A stretch of 64,000 nucleotides of DNA from positions 62,001 to 126,000 of the forward strand of contig JAOTOM010004128.1 in assembly GCA_034440615.1 (NCBI GenBank). The letters run 5' to 3'. Shown here one piece after another: positions 60,111 to 64,000 of this stretch. The notes under the pieces are model-generated. The model had not been told where the DNA came from. It saw nothing but the letters and a program-made list of their open reading frames with translations, and did no database searches. Numbering within the stretch: position 1 is the first letter of the stretch; the number at the start of each line of letters is the position of its first letter. The stretch comes from Ashinkailepas kermadecensis. Its lineage: Eukaryota; Arthropoda; Thecostraca; Neolepadidae. Made by a program: the position numbers and the translations under genes.

Positions 60111-60354
60111 GCCAATTGTTGGCACTCTCGTGATTTCTGGGGCCTCTTATCCTCTCCTAGGTGACTCCTTCTTCAAATTAGGGGCCTCCTCTCACGTCTT
60201 GGAGGCCTCCTCTCGTGTCTCTTCGGCCTCATTGCTCACTTTTTCCTGTGCATTTCCGGATAGGGGCCTCCTCAAATTTCAGGGGGGCGGCGCCCCCTGT
60301 TTGACGGCAGGGGGGCGACTGCCCCCCCCTGCCCCCCCGGTGGCGACGCCCTTG

Positions 60355-61795
60355 GTCACAGGTGTAGTGCCTCGGCCCCCACCGTCACAGTCGTGCATCA
60401 CGATCACTCGTCACTGTCCCTCCTGGGCTCCTGCCGGTCCGTGTGGCTGTCACAGGTGTAGTGCCTCGGCCCCCACTAGTCACGACCACTCGTCACTGTC
60501 CATGCTGGGCTCCTGCCGGACTGTGTGGCTGTCACAGGTGTAGTGCCTCGGCCCCCACTAGTCACGACCACTCGTCACTGTCCATGCTGGGCTCCTGCCG
60601 GGATGTGTGGCTGCCACAGGTGTAGCGCCTCGGCCCCCACTCGTCACGACTACTCGTCACTGTCCCTACTGGGCTCCTGCCGGTCCGTGTGGCTGTCACA
60701 GGTGTAGCGCCTCGGGCCCCACTCGTCACGACCACTCGTCACTGTCCCTACTGGACTCTTGCCGGGCTGTGTGGCTGTCACAGGTGTAGCGCCTCGGGCC
60801 CCACTCGTCACGACCACTCGTCACTGTCCCTACTGGGCTCTTGCCGGGCTGTGTGGCTGTCACAGGTGTAGCGCCTCGGCCCCCACTCGTCACGACCACT
60901 CGTCACTGTCCCTACTGTGCTCCTGCCGGGCTGTGGCTGTCACAGGTGTAGCGCCTCGGGCCCCACTCGTCACGACCATTCGTCACTGTCCCTACTGGAC
61001 TCCTGCCGGGATGTGTGGCTGCCACAGGTGTAGCGCCTCGGGCCCCACTCGTCACGACCACTCGTCACTGTCCCTACTGGACTCCTGCCGGTCCGTGTGG
61101 CTGCCACAGGTGTAGCGCCTCGGGCCCCACTCGTCACGACCACTCGTCACTGTCCCTACTGGACTCCTGCCGGGCTGTGGCTGCCACAGGTGTAGCGCCT
61201 CGGCCCGCACCGTCACAGTCGTGCGTCACGACCACTCGTCACTGTCCCTACTGTACTCCTGCCGGACTGTGGCTGCCACAGGTGTAGCGCCTCGGCCCCC
61301 ACCGTCACAGTCGTGCGTCACGACCACTCGTCACTGTCCCTACTGGACTCCTGCCGGACCGTGTGGCTGCCACAGGTGTAGCGCCTCGGGCCCCACTCGT
61401 CACGACCACTCGTCACTGTCCCTACTGGACTCCTGCCGGTCCGTGTGGCTGCCACAAGTGTAGCGCCTCGGCCCGCACCGTCACAGTCGTGCGTCACGAC
61501 CATTCGTCACTGTCCCTACTGGGCTCCTGCCGGGCTGTGGCTGCCACAGGTGTAGCGCCTCGGCCCCCACCGTCACGGTCGTGCGTCACGACCACTCGTC
61601 ACTGTCCCTACTGGACTCCTGCCGGACTGTGTGGCTGCCACAAGTGTAGCGCCTCGGCCCGCACTGTCACAGTCGTGCGTCACGACCATTCGTCACTGTC
61701 CCTACTGGGCTCCTGCCGGGCTGTGGCTGCCACAGGTGTAGCGCCTCGGCCCCCACCGTCACGGTCGTGCGTCACGACCATTCGTCACTGCTAGC
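60355..61795. repeat. 82-bp minisatellite, about 17 copies
   Basis: The unit contains GGCTGTCACAGGTGTAGCGC, CTCGGCCCCCACTCGTCACG and ACTGTCCCTACTGG. From 61200 units lengthen by CCGTCACAGTCGTGCG, and a two-unit block repeats with a 186-bp period (61451 and 61637). Confidence 0.96.
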
Positions 61796-61861
61796 CGCCG
61801 CTGTCGGCCACGGTGGTCAGGTCAGCCGCCATCATCTGCACAGCCGACCATCATCCCCGAC

Positions 61862-62112
61862 TGGTTCTGGTGCCGGTCACCTGGTGCCGGACGCCTGGTG
61901 CCAAACATCTGGTGACAAATATCTGATGTCGGACACCTAGTGCCAAACTTCTGGTGCCCAACACCTGGCGCCAAATATCTGGTGCCGGACACCTAGTGCC
62001 AAACTCCTGGTGCCCAACACCTGGCGCCAAATATCTGGTGCCGGACACTAGTGCAAACACCTGGTGCCCAACACCTGCGCGCCAAATCCTGGTGCCCAAC
62101 ACCTGGCGCCAT
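61862..62112. repeat. ~14-bp minisatellite with ~57-bp higher-order unit
   Basis: Units such as CTGGTGCCAAACAC and CTGGCGCCAAATAT; a four-unit block is repeated near 61940 and 61997. Confidence 0.93.
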
Positions 62113-62221
62113 CACCCTGGCGCCGCCGCCGTCGGGAGTGTGTTGTGTTGTGTTGTGTTTCCGTGCGGGTCGCCGCTGCTCGCCTCCCACCGTATCTGAC
62201 CACCACCGGCCTGCGTACCCC

Positions 62222-62822
62222 CCCTGATGGTGGTCCCCGATGGTGGCCCTTGCCCTGATGTGGCCCCGATGGTGGTGTCGGCCTGATGGTGCCCCGTGGT
62301 GGCCATACACTGGCCCGATGCCGAACCCGGTGCCCCTGATGCGCGGCCGCCGTCGGAGTGTGTTGGGTCGGATGGTGGCCCGATGGTGGCCCCCGATAAC
62401 TGTGGTGGCCCCGATGGTGGCCCCCGATGGTGGCCCCCGATGGTGGCCCCCGATGGTGGCCCCCGATGGTGGCCCCCGATATAGTGGCCCCCGATGGTGG
62501 CCGCAGATGGTGGCCGCAGATGGTGGCCGCAGATGGTGGCCCCGTGGTGGCCCCCCCGTGGCTGACCCCCGGTGGTGCCCCCCGATGCCCCCGATGGTGG
62601 TCCCAGATGGTGGCCCCCGATGGTGGCCCCCGATGGTGGCCCCCGATGTGACCCCGGTGGTGGCCGCAGATGGTGTCCGTCGGTGGTGGCCGCAGATGGT
62701 GTCCGTCGGTGGTGGCCGCAGATGGTGTCCGTCGGTGGTGGCCGCAGATGGTGTCCGTCGGTGGTGGCCGCAGATGGTGTCCGTCGGGTGTCCGTCGGGT
62801 GTCCGTCGGGTGTACGGTCGGC
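62222..62822. repeat. 12-bp and 26-bp arrays (CCCCGATGGTGG; GCAGATGGTGTCCGTCGGTG)
   Basis: The left half is GATGGTGGCCCC units; the right half is five 26-bp units that end in three GTCCGTCGGGT copies. Frames on both strands are shadows. Confidence 0.95.
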
Positions 62823-63274
62823 CAACCGCTACCGGTTGACACTAGCGCCTTAGTTTTTGTATTACTGCTTACTGCTTACCTTTGTTTATGGTGGCACTTA
62901 AACGAAGCCATACCTCGAACACTTAACACCAGCGCTGTATAACCCATGCAGTTGATGCGCGCCTAAATCCCAATAATAACAATACTTAACACTAATACTG
63001 CGGACCATGCTCACTGTGGAGTATCCATTCTCACCTGTACCAACCAGCTTGACAGATGTTAGATCCATTTGATGTTGTCACTTATTTACGTACTGTTGTG
63101 TTATATCTAGCTTTGCGAGCACGTTTGATTGACATGGCCCAACTGTTTTCTGCTTTCTCCAAACCGAGTTGCTGTAGTTGAAAGTTATTATTATATGTCT
63201 ATCGAAATATTTACCGGGTGCCAGTACATCCGGAAGAACAATAACAATGGTACTGTTTGACAATTAACTGTTTA
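62823..63274. other. No gene recognised
   Basis: AT-richer intronic sequence with a retrotransposon-tail-like phrase ATGCAGTTGATGCGCGCCTA near 62946. Confidence 0.6.
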
Positions 63275-63955
63275 ACCGACTTGACCTTTGACCTCTGCTA
63301 CTCCTGACCTCAGATAGAATTCGTGACCCCATACGCTACCCCTTACCTCCGACTTGATCCCTGACACTATGTGCTACTCCTAACACCCGATATAACCCGT
63401 GACCCCATGCGCTGCCCCTAACCTTCGACATGACCCGTGAACCTATTTACTACCTCTGACCTCCGACTTGATCCCTGACACTATGTGCTACTCCTGACTT
63501 ACGATATAATCGGTGACACCAATGCGCCACCCCTAACCTCCGACTTGACCCGCGACACTATTACTATCCCTGACCTCCGACGTGACCCGTGACCCTAATG
63601 CGCTACCCCATAACCTCCGATTTGACCCGTGACCCTATCACCCCTGACCTCCGACATGACCCGTGACGCCATACGCTACCAACCAACCTGCGACATGACC
63701 CGTGACACTATTCAATACCCTTGACCTCCGACATGGCCCGTGACCCTCTTAACTATCCCTGACCTCCGACTTGGCCCTTGACACTATGTGCTATTTTTTT
63801 TTCTTATCTTGAACCTTTTGTCCGAAAAACCCAAAAAATAGAGAAAACGACTATGACTACGTGACGCCATACGCTACTCCAACCTCCAGCATGATCCGTG
63901 ATCTCATTCGCTACCACCGACCTCCGACACGACCCGTGACCCCACGCTTGACCTG
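63275..63955. repeat. Degenerate ~45-bp repeat up to the last Kir acceptor
   Basis: Units of TGACCTCCGACATGACCCGT followed by GACCCTAT-CGCTACC-like sequence, about 14 copies, interrupted by an AT-rich patch at 63790-63855. The array's last pyrimidine-rich unit ends only 14 bp before the exon acceptor at 63969. Confidence 0.9.
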
Positions 63956-63969
63956 TGACCTGTCGGCAG

Positions 63970-64000
63970 GCTCGGACGACGGGCGCGACAGCATCCTGTT
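63970..64000 (+). CDS. Irk: Kir channel, next exon (cut by window end)
   Basis: After the acceptor GGCAG at 63969, the first two bases complete a Gly codon with the last base of the pore exon. The frame then reads S-D-D-G-R-D-S-I-L and continues out of the window. In Kir proteins the segment after ELN-G is an acidic and glycine-containing turn followed by a hydrophobic strand, which fits well. The remaining C-terminal domain is not in the window. The preceding intron is 36,995 bp. Only ten codons are visible, so the call rests on phase, splice site and family fit together. Confidence 0.85.

Larger units (their letters stand above)
54191..60354. mobile_element. hAT-like non-autonomous element, 6.16 kb, inserted in the 82-bp array
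   Basis: The left end reads CAGTGGCGTCGCCAC and the right end is the inverse of CAAGGGCGTCGCCAC, so the ends pair with two mismatches. Flanking 8-mers are GCCACAGG (54183-54190) and GTCACAGG (60355-60362), an 8-bp target duplication with one change, as known for hAT transposons. Both flanks are the same 82-bp minisatellite. No transposase frame is visible inside: 54300-55850 is unique AT-rich sequence, 55850-57810 is degenerate repeats, and 57830-60110 becomes increasingly regular 21-bp repeats. The target duplication could in part be array repetition, so insertion is well supported but not proven. Confidence 0.75.

Overview
The window is eukaryotic genomic DNA from an invertebrate animal, most likely an arthropod. 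The evidence is spliced coding exons with GT-AG borders, tRNA-derived SINEs with target-site duplications, fragments of non-LTR retrotransposon reverse transcriptase, and dense minisatellites. Species cannot be fixed by eye; an arthropod is favoured because the only gene is an arthropod-style inward-rectifier potassium channel (Kir/Irk) with GC-rich third codon positions.

The gene lies on the + strand and is partial at the right edge. Three exons are firm: 22348-22477 (N-terminal cytoplasmic segment), 26434-26974 (M1, pore with TIGYG filter, M2, PIP2-binding stretch and the start of the cytoplasmic domain) and 63970-64000 (start of the next exon, cut by the window end). A likely first coding exon is 13131-13180: ATG in good context, donor GTGAGT, and a phase that joins exactly to 22348. 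The introns would be about 9.2 kb, 4.0 kb and 37.0 kb. Directly in front of the pore exon, four 100-bp tandem copies of its acceptor and first 74 nt act as decoy exon starts.

Everything else is non-coding. Positions 1-13130 are upstream sequence with several minisatellites (3.2, 5.2, 8.4-9.3, 10.9 kb) and transposon pieces. Intron 1 (13181-22347) holds a MITE, a 17-bp minisatellite, a TATG microsatellite, a 15-bp minisatellite, a LINE fragment and two SINEs. Intron 2 (22478-26433) holds a 30-bp minisatellite split by a SINE, several short-unit arrays, and the duplicated exon fragments. Intron 3 (26975-63969) is about 45% tandem repeats, with units of 14, 24-28, 32, 76, 33, 51, 34, 33, 28, 21, 82 and 12 bp, many arranged back to back, plus inverted repeats, SINEs and LINE debris.

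The most notable mobile element is a 6.16-kb block (54191-60354) with hAT-like terminal inverted repeats and a near-perfect 8-bp target duplication. It is inserted inside an 82-bp minisatellite array and filled with its own internal repeats. Most long open frames in the window are shadows of arrays whose unit length is a multiple of three; none is supported as protein-coding outside the channel gene and the retrotransposon fragments. No CRISPR, rRNA or bacterial-type operon is present.
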